Source: Macrophomina tecta
Taxonomy: Eukaryota > Ascomycota > Dothideomycetes > Botryosphaeriales > Botryosphaeriaceae
Direction: 5' to 3'
DNA length: 64,000 nt
NCBI GenBank assembly: GCA_024180945.1
Contig: JAKSGN010000003.1
Location: 2,790,001-2,854,000, forward strand
This document shows positions 11,237-21,550 of this stretch, one piece after another. Position 1 is the first letter of the stretch. The number at the start of each line of letters is the position of its first letter. A program made the position numbers and the translations under genes. Under the pieces are notes generated by a model. The model saw nothing but the letters and a program-made list of their open reading frames with translations. It was not told the DNA's origin and did not search any database.

Positions 11237-12640
11237 TCAATCGAAGGTGATCTTCTTGCCCGTTCCCTCAACAATTGCACCAGATGCCCTGGGAGCATTC
11301 GCCAGCGCTGCTCCGGGCTTGATGGAGCGTGCATCTACCTTGCGGGGCTCCCTCTTCCCCTTGTGTCTGGGCTGGTGTTTAGCAGAGTCAACCTCGCCGA
11401 GCTCTTCACCGCCAGAGCCTCCAGCAGCCGCATCCCTCTCCTTGCCGAACCGCTTTTTATATCTTGTCGAGGCATCCTCGGCGTACTCCACGCGCAGATC
11501 CCTGCCTTCCAATCTGTTAACAAACCACTTGCGGGTCTTCCTTTTTCTCTTTTTCTTATCGGCACCATCTGCATTCTCCACATCCTCCATCTCCTCGTCG
11601 CTGTCATCATCAATGGGTATCAAAGTGTATCCAGCGACCGCCGCAGCCGCAGCATCCAGCTCCTCAAACGTAACCCAAGCATAGCCCTTGCACTTGCCCG
11701 TATCCTGGAACGTCGCAACATGCACATCCGCCACCTCTCCGCACTTGCTGTAATGCGCAATCAAATCATCCTTCGTGGTCTCAAAGCTCAGATTCCCCAC
11801 AAACACCCTCTTGCTCGGCTCCTTCCCGCCGCCCAACTGCGTCGCAGCCGTCTTGCTAAACTTGGTCAACGCATCCTGCGTGCCGCCCTCGGCGCCGCCC
11901 TCGCCCTCCTTCGGCCGCTGCGGCCTGCCCTCGAAGTTGCTCGCGTCCTTGATCAAGACGGCGCGGCCGCCCATCAGTGCCTCAGAGGCGTCGATGGCAG
12001 CCTGCACCGCACCGGCGCCGTCGAAATCGACGTACGCGAACCCCTTGTTGTGCGGCTTGATGGTCATGCGCGCAGCGACGGCCTTGTCCGGCGGCGGCAT
12101 GTGGATGCGCGTGATGCGCTCCTCCGCGATGCCCGCGCGGTCGGCTAGGAACTGGCGCAGCGTGTCGCGCGTCGCCGTCCAGGGCAGGTTGCCGATCCAG
12201 ATGCCGTGGGGGGATCTCTCCTTCTTCGGCTTGTCCTTCTGCTGCTTCTTGTCCGCGGGCTGGCTGTCCTTCCCCGTGCCGTCTTCTTTGTCCGAGTCGG
12301 CGGAGTCGGCGGGCTCGCTGGAAGCGGCGGACGGCTTGGGGGCTTTGGAGGCTTTGGTGTTGGGGTCCAGCTTGCCCTTCTTGGCGAGGCGCTGCTCGCG
12401 CTTTGAGAGCGGCTCGGGCGCGGTGATGTCGACTTCTAGCTCGCCATCTTCGGGGAGGGCGGAGCGCTTGCGCTTCTTGGAGGAGGAGGGCGAGTCTTTG
12501 GAGGATTTGGGAGCGTCTTCGGCGGGCGATTCGGATTCGGTTTTGGTCTTCTTTTCCTTCTTTTCCTTCTTCTCTTTCCTCTCGTTCTTGTCCTTCTTCT
12601 TCTCCTTCTTGGAGATCTCGACGGCTGTTGTGGTAGCCAT
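11237..12640 (-). CDS. NOP13: Nop13-like nucleolar RNA-binding protein, two RRMs
   Basis: Single exon, 467 aa from the ATG at 12640; an in-frame ATG at 12700 would add 20 residues. The first 140 residues are a Lys/Glu/Ser-rich, low-complexity region with several basic clusters. RRM1 (about 145-232) has the RNP2 motif GIWIGNLPW and the RNP1-like KGFAYVDF; RRM2 (about 278-384) has RVFVGNLSF and KGYAWVTF, interrupted by an acidic then basic insert (DDDSDEEMEDVE, KKKRKRKTRK). The ATFQDTGKCKGYAWVTF stretch is characteristic of Nop13. The yeast protein is nucleolar and associates with pre-ribosomes. It is transcribed head-to-head with a zinc-knuckle RNA-surveillance-type gene, 303 bases apart. Confidence 0.85.
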   Translation of the reverse strand: MATTTAVEISKKEKKKDKNERKEKKEKKEKKTKTESESPAEDAPKSSKDSPSSSKKRKRSALPEDGELEVDITAPEPLSKREQRLAKKGKLDPNTKASKAPKPSAASSEPADSADSDKEDGTGKDSQPADKKQQKDKPKKERSPHGIWIGNLPWTATRDTLRQFLADRAGIAEERITRIHMPPPDKAVAARMTIKPHNKGFAYVDFDGAGAVQAAIDASEALMGGRAVLIKDASNFEGRPQRPKEGEGGAEGGTQDALTKFSKTAATQLGGGKEPSKRVFVGNLSFETTKDDLIAHYSKCGEVADVHVATFQDTGKCKGYAWVTFEELDAAAAAVAGYTLIPIDDDSDEEMEDVENADGADKKKRKRKTRKWFVNRLEGRDLRVEYAEDASTRYKKRFGKERDAAAGGSGGEELGEVDSAKHQPRHKGKREPRKVDARSIKPGAALANAPRASGAIVEGTGKKITFD

Positions 12641-12943
12641 TGATAGTGTATGATGAGTGCGGAAGCCTGGATTGGATGGGCGGCCGGCGAATGTGAGCAT
12701 TGATCGTCGGCAACTTTTTTTTCCCTTGAAAATTCAATAAGGGCCTGCCGAGGTTCAGCCGGCGCGTCCCTTCCGCAACACCTTGACTTTTGTGGCGGCT
12801 CCACAACTATACATCTCATCTTTGCCATTCTCCAACGAGATACCCAGCTTTTAAAGGCTGAGGAGACCCAGATTAACAGACTAGCGCGTTGCGCCACGTG
12901 TTGAGGTTGTTTTGACGCGTGGTGACGACCGTATCAGCCCAAC
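12641..12943. promoter_or_regulatory. Divergent promoter of the Nop13-like and zinc-knuckle genes
   Basis: The 303 bases between the two start codons must serve both genes. The stretch contains a T run followed by TCCC at about 12715-12724 and, at 12841-12900 on the - strand, a segment resembling tRNA-Asn described among the findings. Confidence 0.5.
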
Positions 12944-15364
12944 ATGGAGGAGGATTCTCGTACCGCGACCGTGGGTCGCAAGCGCCAGCGCGAACTCCAG
13001 GATGAGCAGCCCGACGTGGGAATCTCGACTCCAGATAAGAAGATGAAGTTGGACGGTGATGACAGCGATTACTCACCCTCGCTTGATCCCCCGGACAAGT
13101 CTTCACGTGAGCGCCCGGAGTCGCCGTTCCAGCTGGACTTGGAATTCCCACATATGTCCACCGCGTCTGAGACGGCTGCAAAGGTGGATCAGCTTAGTAC
13201 TGCACAGGAGAAAGTTGAGGCGGGTAAGAACTCAGAGCCTGCTCAGCCGGCTGCAGCAATGCCGGAGGCGGAGGATTTCATAGCCTTGCCTGTGGATGAT
13301 GCTTTTGGCGCTGAGGATGATGGTACCTCGTCTGATGGTTCCGATGGCGAGATTGAAGGTGAAGAGGGGGAGATTGAAGGTGAAGAGGGGGAGAAAAAGG
13401 ACGCCGGCGAGTCCGGCACCGAAGCTGGGCCCATTTCTTTGACCAAGTCACAGGTTAAGCTCATCCGCGATTTTGAGGGCGAGAGAGCGCTTCGAATTTT
13501 GAAGAATGGGATCGGCGCGTACTGGACCTCCAAAAAAGGCTTCAACGGTAACAACGCGGCTGGTGCCATTGTCACGGTTCCTATTCCGCAAATACCAGAG
13601 AAGAAGAATCCAGCCAAGACGTCCAACGCCATCCATAAAGAAACCATTCGCAACCGTCTGGCAACGCTTATCGGAACCAACTGCCCAATTGGTCTTGTAG
13701 GCCTGTACCACGATAGTCACCCCGATTCCAAGAATTTCAACCAATTGGTCGTCTACCGTAAACAAGAACAAATCGACGCGCTGAAGAGTTATCTCGCAGC
13801 ATCGCCAGTTGAGTTTACCATGAAGGGTGGCAAAAAGGACTCTCTGCTCTTCAACGTGGTCACGCCAGATGGAAGCAAGGGTTTCCAGTTACAAGACAAC
13901 AAGAAGCTGAAGACCAGTCGAGGCGTCACCTCGTCACTTTGTGAGGGAATGACCAGTTACGTGACGAAGCTACTGGAATCCGGAAGAATGGCGCCAGACG
14001 CATATGAGGGCTTCAATCCGGACAAGCCGAAAAAGATGCTGCAGAAGGCCATCAAGCAAGACATTGGAGCCGGCGTCCTTACTGCGGATCCTAAATATGC
14101 CTGGGAACATCTGCAAAACGGAGTGAAGCCTGCCTCCCCCCTGGCAAAGTCAGAGCCCCAGCCACAGTCTGCCTCAAAAGACACAAGCACGCCTTCGACG
14201 AAGCCTTCCACTCCGACAAGCGAATCAAGAGTCCAAGGAAACAGCTCGGGCGATGAGGGCGAAATTTCCGAAGAGGAAGCTGAATATACACCCCCTTCAC
14301 CACCGCCGCAGAACGACAACCCCATCCAAATCTCCAAAGACCCCACGCGCACCCGCATGTCGCAACTATCAGAGGAAGAGAGGCAGCTCCAGGCCCGTTA
14401 TTTCGGCTCTGCCAGGGATAGCGACCCGGTCCACTGCGTTACTTGCGCTCAGCCTGGACACATGCAAGAAAGCTGTCCTTCCAGGACGTGCCAGCACTGC
14501 AAGGCTGTCGATCAGCATTTCTCACAAGCTTGCCCCATGGTGGCGAAATGCACCAAATGCCGTGAGAGGGGCCATGCCAAGGAGAACTGCCCGTCGAAGT
14601 TGGCGCGCACTGCTGCCGATGGTTTCTTCTGCGACCTATGCAACCAGGCCGGTCACGTCGAGGAGGACTGCTCTCAGCTCTGGCGAACCTTCGATCCTGA
14701 CAAAATTCCGAACCTCAACAAAGTTGCCCGGCTCACAGTGTCATGCTATCAGTGTGGGTCGCACCTACATTGGGGCGACGATTGCCCGATGCGACCGCGT
14801 CGGGCTGCCGTCAACTGCGACACCTTTTCGGCCAAGGAAGCGAACAAGTACCTCATCGACCCTGACGCTGCAGCTGCGGAACTCAGGCAAAACGGTTACT
14901 CTGGCCAGGGACTCTCCATCAAGGGCCGCGCGCAGAACCAGCACACCTACTTTACTTCCAGCGACAGCGAGGGAGACATCGACAACTTCTATCGGAACAA
15001 ACGCAATAACAACAACGGCCCGTCCCGTGGCAACATTCGCATCAATGCAGGTGCTGGGGCTCGCGGCGGACGCTTCTCGCAGCAAAACGACAGGAACGGC
15101 GGTAACAATGGTGGTGGTGGGGGCTACAACGAGCCCCGGAACAGCAGCAACCAGTTTCAGCCCGTCAATCGCGGTTGGCAACCCCCGCTTCCGAACGAGC
15201 CGCCGCCACCGCTGCCGCCACAGCCGCCGCATGGCGGCTATGGAGGCCGCGGACGCGGTAGGGGACGTGGTGGTGGGGGTGGAGGCTCGGGCGTGAACCA
15301 GATGCCGCTGCCTGCTCGGCCAGGTCCGGCGCCAAAGAAGCCGCGCAGAGGCGGGAAGAGGTGA
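12944..15364 (+). CDS. Air1/Air2-like CCHC zinc-knuckle protein with RG-rich tail
   Basis: Single exon, 806 aa. The N-terminal 490 residues are mostly acidic and low complexity (repeated GEIEGEEGE) but contain a less biased block of about 220 residues (roughly 165-385) that I cannot assign. Five CCHC zinc knuckles follow at about 498-615: CVTCAQPGHMQESC, CQHCKAVDQHFSQAC, CTKCRERGHAKENC, CDLCNQAGHVEEDC and CYQCGSHLHWGDDC; the fourth and fifth, with the intervening WRTFDPD, match the Air1/Air2 arrangement. The tail is Asn-, Pro- and RG-rich (GGRGRGRGR). Air proteins are the RNA-binding subunits of the nuclear TRAMP polyadenylation complex that feeds RNAs to the exosome. The protein is about twice the length of yeast Air1/2. 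Assignment to Air-like is good; TRAMP membership is inference. Confidence 0.8.
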   Translation: MEEDSRTATVGRKRQRELQDEQPDVGISTPDKKMKLDGDDSDYSPSLDPPDKSSRERPESPFQLDLEFPHMSTASETAAKVDQLSTAQEKVEAGKNSEPAQPAAAMPEAEDFIALPVDDAFGAEDDGTSSDGSDGEIEGEEGEIEGEEGEKKDAGESGTEAGPISLTKSQVKLIRDFEGERALRILKNGIGAYWTSKKGFNGNNAAGAIVTVPIPQIPEKKNPAKTSNAIHKETIRNRLATLIGTNCPIGLVGLYHDSHPDSKNFNQLVVYRKQEQIDALKSYLAASPVEFTMKGGKKDSLLFNVVTPDGSKGFQLQDNKKLKTSRGVTSSLCEGMTSYVTKLLESGRMAPDAYEGFNPDKPKKMLQKAIKQDIGAGVLTADPKYAWEHLQNGVKPASPLAKSEPQPQSASKDTSTPSTKPSTPTSESRVQGNSSGDEGEISEEEAEYTPPSPPPQNDNPIQISKDPTRTRMSQLSEEERQLQARYFGSARDSDPVHCVTCAQPGHMQESCPSRTCQHCKAVDQHFSQACPMVAKCTKCRERGHAKENCPSKLARTAADGFFCDLCNQAGHVEEDCSQLWRTFDPDKIPNLNKVARLTVSCYQCGSHLHWGDDCPMRPRRAAVNCDTFSAKEANKYLIDPDAAAAELRQNGYSGQGLSIKGRAQNQHTYFTSSDSEGDIDNFYRNKRNNNNGPSRGNIRINAGAGARGGRFSQQNDRNGGNNGGGGGYNEPRNSSNQFQPVNRGWQPPLPNEPPPPLPPQPPHGGYGGRGRGRGRGGGGGGSGVNQMPLPARPGPAPKKPRRGGKR

Positions 15365-17471
15365 AGCGGTTGGCCTCCTTGGACAGAGGAGAAGTAAGGG
15401 TTGCATTGGGCGGTTGGTTTAGCTGTGATTCGGCACTTTAGACGGACGGATAGCATTAGCCCGGCCTGGCATATCACTGGTGAAGGGGAATATTGAGCAT
15501 CATTATAGCAACATGCATCTGCCTGTAGACATGAAATCGTGGCGGCAAGCCGCGGTGAGCAACCAGGGCACAGCCACAGTATCTCAGCCCTCGTCAACGA
15601 AGCGGCGGGCCGACTGCTGGAAGTCGGAGTATAGCCACGCTCGGGGAAGCCGGGCGATCGGCGAGCGCCGGTGCCTTTTGGAGCGGTGCCTATAGGTGAG
15701 CGGTGTAGGAGGAGGGCCCGCCCTGTGTTTCAACCTAAGACTGCTTATTGCTCTGTCCGAACACGAGGCGGCTGCTTGATAAAGAGACAATACTGACTCA
15801 GGAGCACGGCCGCCAGCAACACCTGATAGGCCATGCGCTGCGCACCCTCAGGGTGCGGGGTTCTTCGCAGGCGACATTTGCATCGGCGATGCTGAATACG
15901 TGTACAGCCGAAGGAGGGTCGGGTTGGAACAGGACGTGTGTGGGCGGTATGCGGTAATTTAAGCGCATGGTTCAAAGCCTTCTCTTTCTGCTGGCTATAG
16001 GCGATGGTGCACCGCAGGTCAAGCAACCGGCGGGCCATGCTGTGCAACGCGACGCAGCATCAGATAAGGCCTTATCTGTGTTTTCTTTTTCTTGACGACA
16101 TGGCATCCAAATGACCTGGATGCAAACCTGCTGCCTTGCGCGGTCGATGGTCTCGCGCCACGGAAAGCCATCTTGATACTTGGCATGATGCTTGTCGCCG
16201 TCTCCCTAAAACGCCGACGCTGCTACCGGAACACATTGCCGAAGGACCAGCTGTATGGGCTGGGGCGCAGGGATGAAGCAGGGTCGAGCAGCTTTTCTCA
16301 TTCGTGCTGCTAATTGTGTGAAAAGCAAAGTCCGCGATGGCGGCGGTATGTTTCGGACATCGATAGCCAAATCGAGATGGGATGATGACAGCATAGCCAG
16401 GTGTAATAAGAGCAAAATAGCTAAACGTGCCAGCTAGAGCTCGACCGCTGGTACCTCTGCAGGAGAAGAGTGGAGCATCGAGGGCAGCGGAAGCTCTTGT
16501 GCGCAGGACTCTCCTCCCCCGACGCGCGGACCGGCCCTTCAGTGTGGCTTCTCTCGGCCTTGGAGGGGGAAGCCAGATGTGGTATCGCCTTATCAAGACC
16601 CCGGTGCACGACTCGGGGGTCGGATGGTGGACAACGGCTTCAGCTTGCTTCTCCCCTCCATCACCCGCCACGGTCCCCTGACCAGGCGCCGGCCTTGTTG
16701 CTTGGATAGCTTCGCGGGCTGGCCAGCGACAGTAGCGCTGCCGAACCATGACGTCGACGCCAACGACGCGTGTGCGGCCGGAGTCTGGCTCTTTCGCTAC
16801 TCCACGCCCGTGCAGCACCTCCCTCTCCAGCTCCCGGGAGCTCTGACGACCGGAGGGGTGCGTGAGACATGCCGGCGATGGACAGAGCTCTGAGGCTGGC
16901 TCCATAGCCAACCAAGAGCCGCGGACGGCGGGGTGCGACACACCGGCTGGCCAGCTGGCCAGGCACACACGCGCCCCGCCGTCGTCGTCGCTGGAGGCAC
17001 CGTCGCTGCTTCTCCTCTCCCGCCTGCATCAGACTGGGCCACGCTTCCGCATCGCCCGCGATCGCCGCGTCGGCTGTAGCCCCGTGCCTGCGCTCCGCCG
17101 TGATTCGTGGCCCCCCTGAGCGGCAAGGTGGATCGCCTCGGAGGCGTGCGTCAATGCAGGGCCCCGGTGCTTGATTCGCCCGTCGAGCTGGGCATTGAAG
17201 CTTGACGATGCTTGCGTCATGGGCCGGTTGATTGTCCTGCCTGCCCTCTCCGGCAATGTGCACGAGTAGCACCCGCAAGGGCAACCGCTCTGCCCCCGCC
17301 GCCCGCTGCCTGCATAAATATCCACCGCCGTGCTGTCCCTCGTTCTGGCTGCTCCAGTCTTCCCTCTTCCTCCTTCCTCCATTGCAGCTCTCTGGACCGG
17401 GAAACTGACTGAGCTCTGTGCCGTATCTGAACAACCAACACATAGTCAACGGAACGAACAGGCCAGCAGCC
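15365..17471. other. Intergenic region
   Basis: 2.1 kb with no recognisable gene. Two overlapping open frames on the - strand (16072-16968 and 16661-17515) are long but low in recognisable protein features and lie in the GC-rich upstream DNA of the aspartic protease; I treat them as chance frames. Confidence 0.5.
17313..17320 (+). promoter_or_regulatory. TATA-like box of the aspartic protease gene
   Basis: CATAAATA lies about 155 bases upstream of the protease ATG, followed by a pyrimidine-rich stretch with CTCCAGTCTTCCCTCTTCC. Spacing fits a core promoter. Confidence 0.4.
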
Positions 17472-19016
17472 ATGGCGAGCAGGAGCTTCACCCGCATCCC
17501 CATCATCACCAACAAGAACTACAAGGCCAGCGGCATCAAGTCGTACGCCTACGCTTTGCACAAGTGTACGTGCTCTTGTGCTTTGCTACGAAGCACAACC
17601 AACCCCCCCGTCTGTCCTTCACCTGCTAATACTACCCAGACGGCATCGGCCCCACCAAGGAAGGCCCGTACTTTGTTTCCAACAAGATCCACCAGCAGGG
17701 CAAGTTCGGCGCCGGCAAGGCCATCGGCGGCCACGCCCGTGTGCAGAAGCATGTGCTCCAGAAGAAGCTCGACGACGAGGGCAGCTCGGGGCAGGTGCCG
17801 GCCGAGGACATCCAGAACGACTCGCTGTACCTCTGTGAAGTCGGCATCGGCACCCCAGCTCAGACGCTGAAGCTGGACTTCGACACGGGCTCGGCCGACC
17901 TGTGGGTGTGGTCGACGGAGCTGCCGTCCAACGTGCAGACTCAGGGCAAGTCGTCGGGCCACACCGTATTCGACCCGTCCAAGTCGAGCACCTTCAAGGA
18001 GCAGGCGAGCAGCACGTGGCAGATCCAGTACGGCGACCAGTCGAGCGCATCGGGCACCGTCGGCACCGACAATCTCACGCTGGGCGGGCTCACGGTTGAG
18101 AACCAGGGCATCGAGCTGGCCAAGCAGCTGTCGGACCAGTTCGTCCAGGGCACCGGCGACGGCCTGCTCGGCCTCGCCTGGGGTTCCATCAACACGGTCA
18201 AGCCGACGCCCGTCAAGACGCCCATCGAGAACATGATCGCCCAGGACGACATCCCTAAAGACGCCGAGCTCTTCACTGCCTACCTCGGCAGCACCAAGGA
18301 CTCGGCCGAGGCCGACAAGGGCGAGTCGTTCTACACCTTCGGCTACATCGATCAGGACGTCCTCAAGGCCGCCGGCGTCGACGAGCCGTACTACGTCGAC
18401 ATCGACAACTCGCAGGGCTTCTGGCAGTTCGAGAGCACCTCGGCGACCGTCAACGGCCAGACAATCGCGCGCAGCGGTAACACGGCGATTGCGGACACGG
18501 GAACTACGCTTGCGCTCGTCGACGACAAGACCGTCGAGGCTATTTACAAGGCTATTCCTGGCTCCAAGTACGACAGCACCAACCAGGGCTACGTCTTCCC
18601 CAGCAGCACCACCGCCGACCAGCTGCCCACCGTCACCTTCGCCGTCGGCGACAAGCAGTTTGCCGTGCAGAAGGAGGACCTGGCGTTCGCGGACGCTGGG
18701 AATGGGTTCGTGTATGGTGGAATCCAAAGCCGTGGAGACATGGTGGGTGATCGTTCCAACGGCTATTTTTTCATGGTCAATCCAGCTAATTCTTTAGGAC
18801 ATGGACATCCTCGGAGACACATTCCTGAAGGGCATCTACGCTGTAAGTCTTTCCGCAGGTCTCGGTGTGGGTGTCGGGTGTCCGAGGGGTCTGGAAAAGT
18901 GGAATTAAGGTGCTGACGCCCCATTGCAGATCTTCGACCAGGGCAACAAGCGCTTCGGCGCCGTGCAGCGCAAGGAGGCGGAGCAGAATGTGTCGGTTCC
19001 GTCGGGCTCGTCGTAA
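17472..19016 (+). CDS. Pepsin-like aspartic protease (A1) lacking a signal peptide
   Basis: Four exons (17472-17565, 17640-18742, 18798-18842, 18930-19016; the third is only 45 nt) give 442 aa. Both catalytic Asp motifs are present: DFDTGSADLW (D113) and AIADTGTTLAL (D317), together with the flap region QIQYGDQSSASG and the C-terminal DILGDTFLK and FGAVQRKE. The N-terminus (MASRSFTRIPIITNKNYKAS) is polar with no hydrophobic core, unlike secreted penicillopepsins, yet a pro-like basic segment (residues about 32-85) is retained. A related class of signal-less fungal A1 proteases is known to me; location in the cell is uncertain. The exon 2/3 junction gives RGDM-DMDILG; an alternative junction a few codons away is possible. 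Confidence 0.88.
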
Positions 19017-20906
19017 GAGGCCGATTTCCAAAGAGTTCCCACCCGGCTGAGCATCGTAATGGTTGCTCGCTGCATGGCGCACCGGGGAGAGCAGCAAGCA
19101 GTTGCAGTTCTGCAGATCATTTGCTGTGGGTAAAATTTGATCAGGAAACTTGTTTTATGACTATCTGTATGATTGATGGGACGGTAATGATAGCACGCAC
19201 ATAGCGTTGTGTTTTGGTGTTTCAGCGCGTAAATTGGCGATGCTCTGCTCTTCGCCCCATATATGAATTGAATAAATAGATCTTTGGTACACAGGGTTCT
19301 ACTGTTGCGCTGTATTAGAGGCATCAGTGGGCGTAAGAATGGCTTCGCCAGAGCGTTGGAGTGCCAGGGCATGTGGGAAGCTCAGCAGTCTTCCGGTGGT
19401 ACATGGTCTGGATCAGAGAAAACACTTGGGTCCGAACGAATTTTTTCACTCCCCATGTGCTCCTATCTGCTATCATGATTTTCTTGGCTCTCGTATCTGA
19501 AGCTAAAGTGTGTCTGAAAACTTTCTGGAGACCACGGCCCCAGGTAGGCTCGTTGCCAAAAAAAAAAAAAATTCCCCAACCAGGAAATGGGAAATTCAAA
19601 GAAATTGGACAGGATACCGCAGCTGTCACCGCAGATTTAACGAACAGCGTCTACGGAGTAGCTGCGCAGGGCGCCCCAACAGTGTATGCAGCCCTCTCTG
19701 GCATTAAGAGTGCACGTCCAAATGTCGCCCATAATTTACCACCGAGTCTCGCATCCATGAAGTGGCAGAAGAGGTGGTTGTTGGTGTCTATATACCGCGC
19801 CTAATCCACAAGTGGAGGGGTGCCGTAACTTGCTACGTTCAAAGAAACGGCCCGCACTGCCGCCATTCATGGTTCTTACTTTTGTAATCCAAGAATTGTG
19901 GGGAAAGTTGTCCAAAGCGTTAAACAGCCACTTTACACAGAAACTAGTCTAAATGAGCATGAATCCTCAGTCTGCTATTTTTGTGGTTGGAAAGCGTAGC
20001 TTCAACTCCGCCCTCCCACCCCCCACACATACATCATGATGTAGCCACGATCTCCGACGCCAGCCTATATTTGAATTCCCTGCGCCACACCCACACTCTT
20101 TCCTCACTACTACAAGCGCCCGCTATTCCTTTTCCCACGCATAGCGGCGGCGGCGTCCGCCATCATGACAATTACGCGGCTCTTCCCACATACACTACGC
20201 TAGATCGCTCCGCCGGTAGCGAGCCGAACCACAGCATCGGCCATGATCCTATTATCTTAATATGAGTAGGGCTTACCTTTGCCGGGAGCTAAGTGCCGGG
20301 GAAGGGTCCCTTGTTTCTACTTTTTCCCTTCCACCAAACACACCCAAGAAGGATTCATGATATTGGTCTATTGATCCTAAGCCTGCACGGCTTGATCCGT
20401 GTGACGAGCCTGAACGGAGCGGTTCGCGCAAGGGTGACTGGGGCACGTGGTGGGGTCGAGGCGGATACACCACCCCCTTGCTTTTGGCCTCTCGGATTCT
20501 AGATGCACGGCGTGGGGATATTTTTGGTGTTTCTTCTTGTGTTGGGCGAGTTGGGAACGATGCCAGCGTGGAAAGGGCCGTCGTTAGGGTGTTGTCTTCG
20601 GGCGGCGCTCGCTGACAGAAGGCTGCAGGCTTACTGTGGGCAAAGCTGGTTTTCAGGAAACAGGCCCTGTCTGGCATGTCCGGTCATGCGGGTCATCTTT
20701 CAGTGCTCATAGCGCCAGTCTGAGGTCAGGCAAAGAGAATTAGGTCTGCTGCCTGAAAAGAATTTTTTTTGTTCTAAAAAAGAAAAAGGGTAAAAAAAAA
20801 AAAAACACACCCTTCAACCCAACTTTTCCAGTCACGATCAATGTGCTTCTGCGCCTCCTTCGCCTATTTCAGCAGTTTGCTGCAGAGCCTCTCCTTGCCT
20901 CCACCA

Positions 20907-20931
20907 CCCCCCCCCCCCCCCCCCCCCCCCC
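20907..20931. repeat. Poly-C tract (25 nt)
   Basis: An uninterrupted run of 25 C residues between CCACCA and GGCAAGG. Its length in a read or assembly is unreliable. No gene is affected. Confidence 0.9.
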
Positions 20932-21506
20932 GGCAAGGCTGAGAAAACAAAAACAAAAACCCACAAGGATATTCAGGGAAATGGTGACCCTGCGACGAGG
21001 CTGAACCCCCTTGCATCGCCCGCCTCGCGCTACGCATCACTCGCTTATGAAGGAAGAGTCAAGCCAACCACGCATGCGCGCAAAACACGCCGCTATACAC
21101 GGCCAGAATGCTCCGAAGGATCACCGGTCGCCAACCTGTACGCCCCCTTTCGAGCTGGCCCGTCATACGGATCTGACGGGGCGCACGGGGCGAGGGAGAG
21201 AAAGAGCGCTTCGGACACGCCGCAGCCCCCCATCCTCCCCCCAGACCTAACAGAGGGGACAAACGAACACCGGTCCGCGGGGAGCAAATAGTGCGGACAG
21301 CCACCCCCGCGCCCGCTGCCTCTCCGCCTAGCGTCGCGATAGGAGGACGGCCGCAAATCCGACAGCGCGCCGGCTCGGTAGGCGCCATGTGGCTAGCAGG
21401 CAGTGGACGCCACGGCTCTCATCGGCGGGCGCGAGGGCCACGCGGAAGCCATGGAATCGTTTGTGGCGGATAGCGGACCACGGGTTTGTTAGGCTCTTGG
21501 TGTCGG

Positions 21507-21508
<2 letters not shown>

Positions 21509-21549
<41 letters not shown>
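21509..21549. repeat. (AG)n microsatellite
   Basis: About twenty uninterrupted AG units followed by two GGAGAGAC-like imperfect units. Intergenic. Confidence 0.9.

Positions 21550-21550
<1 letters not shown>

Noticed and set aside
16072..17515. Two long - strand open frames (298 and 284 aa) upstream of the aspartic protease
   Set aside because: Arg/Cys/Ala-rich composition without domains, overlapping each other and the protease promoter; best explained by GC-rich noncoding DNA.
17549..18727. 392-aa open frame on the - strand
   Set aside because: Antisense shadow of the A1 protease main exon.
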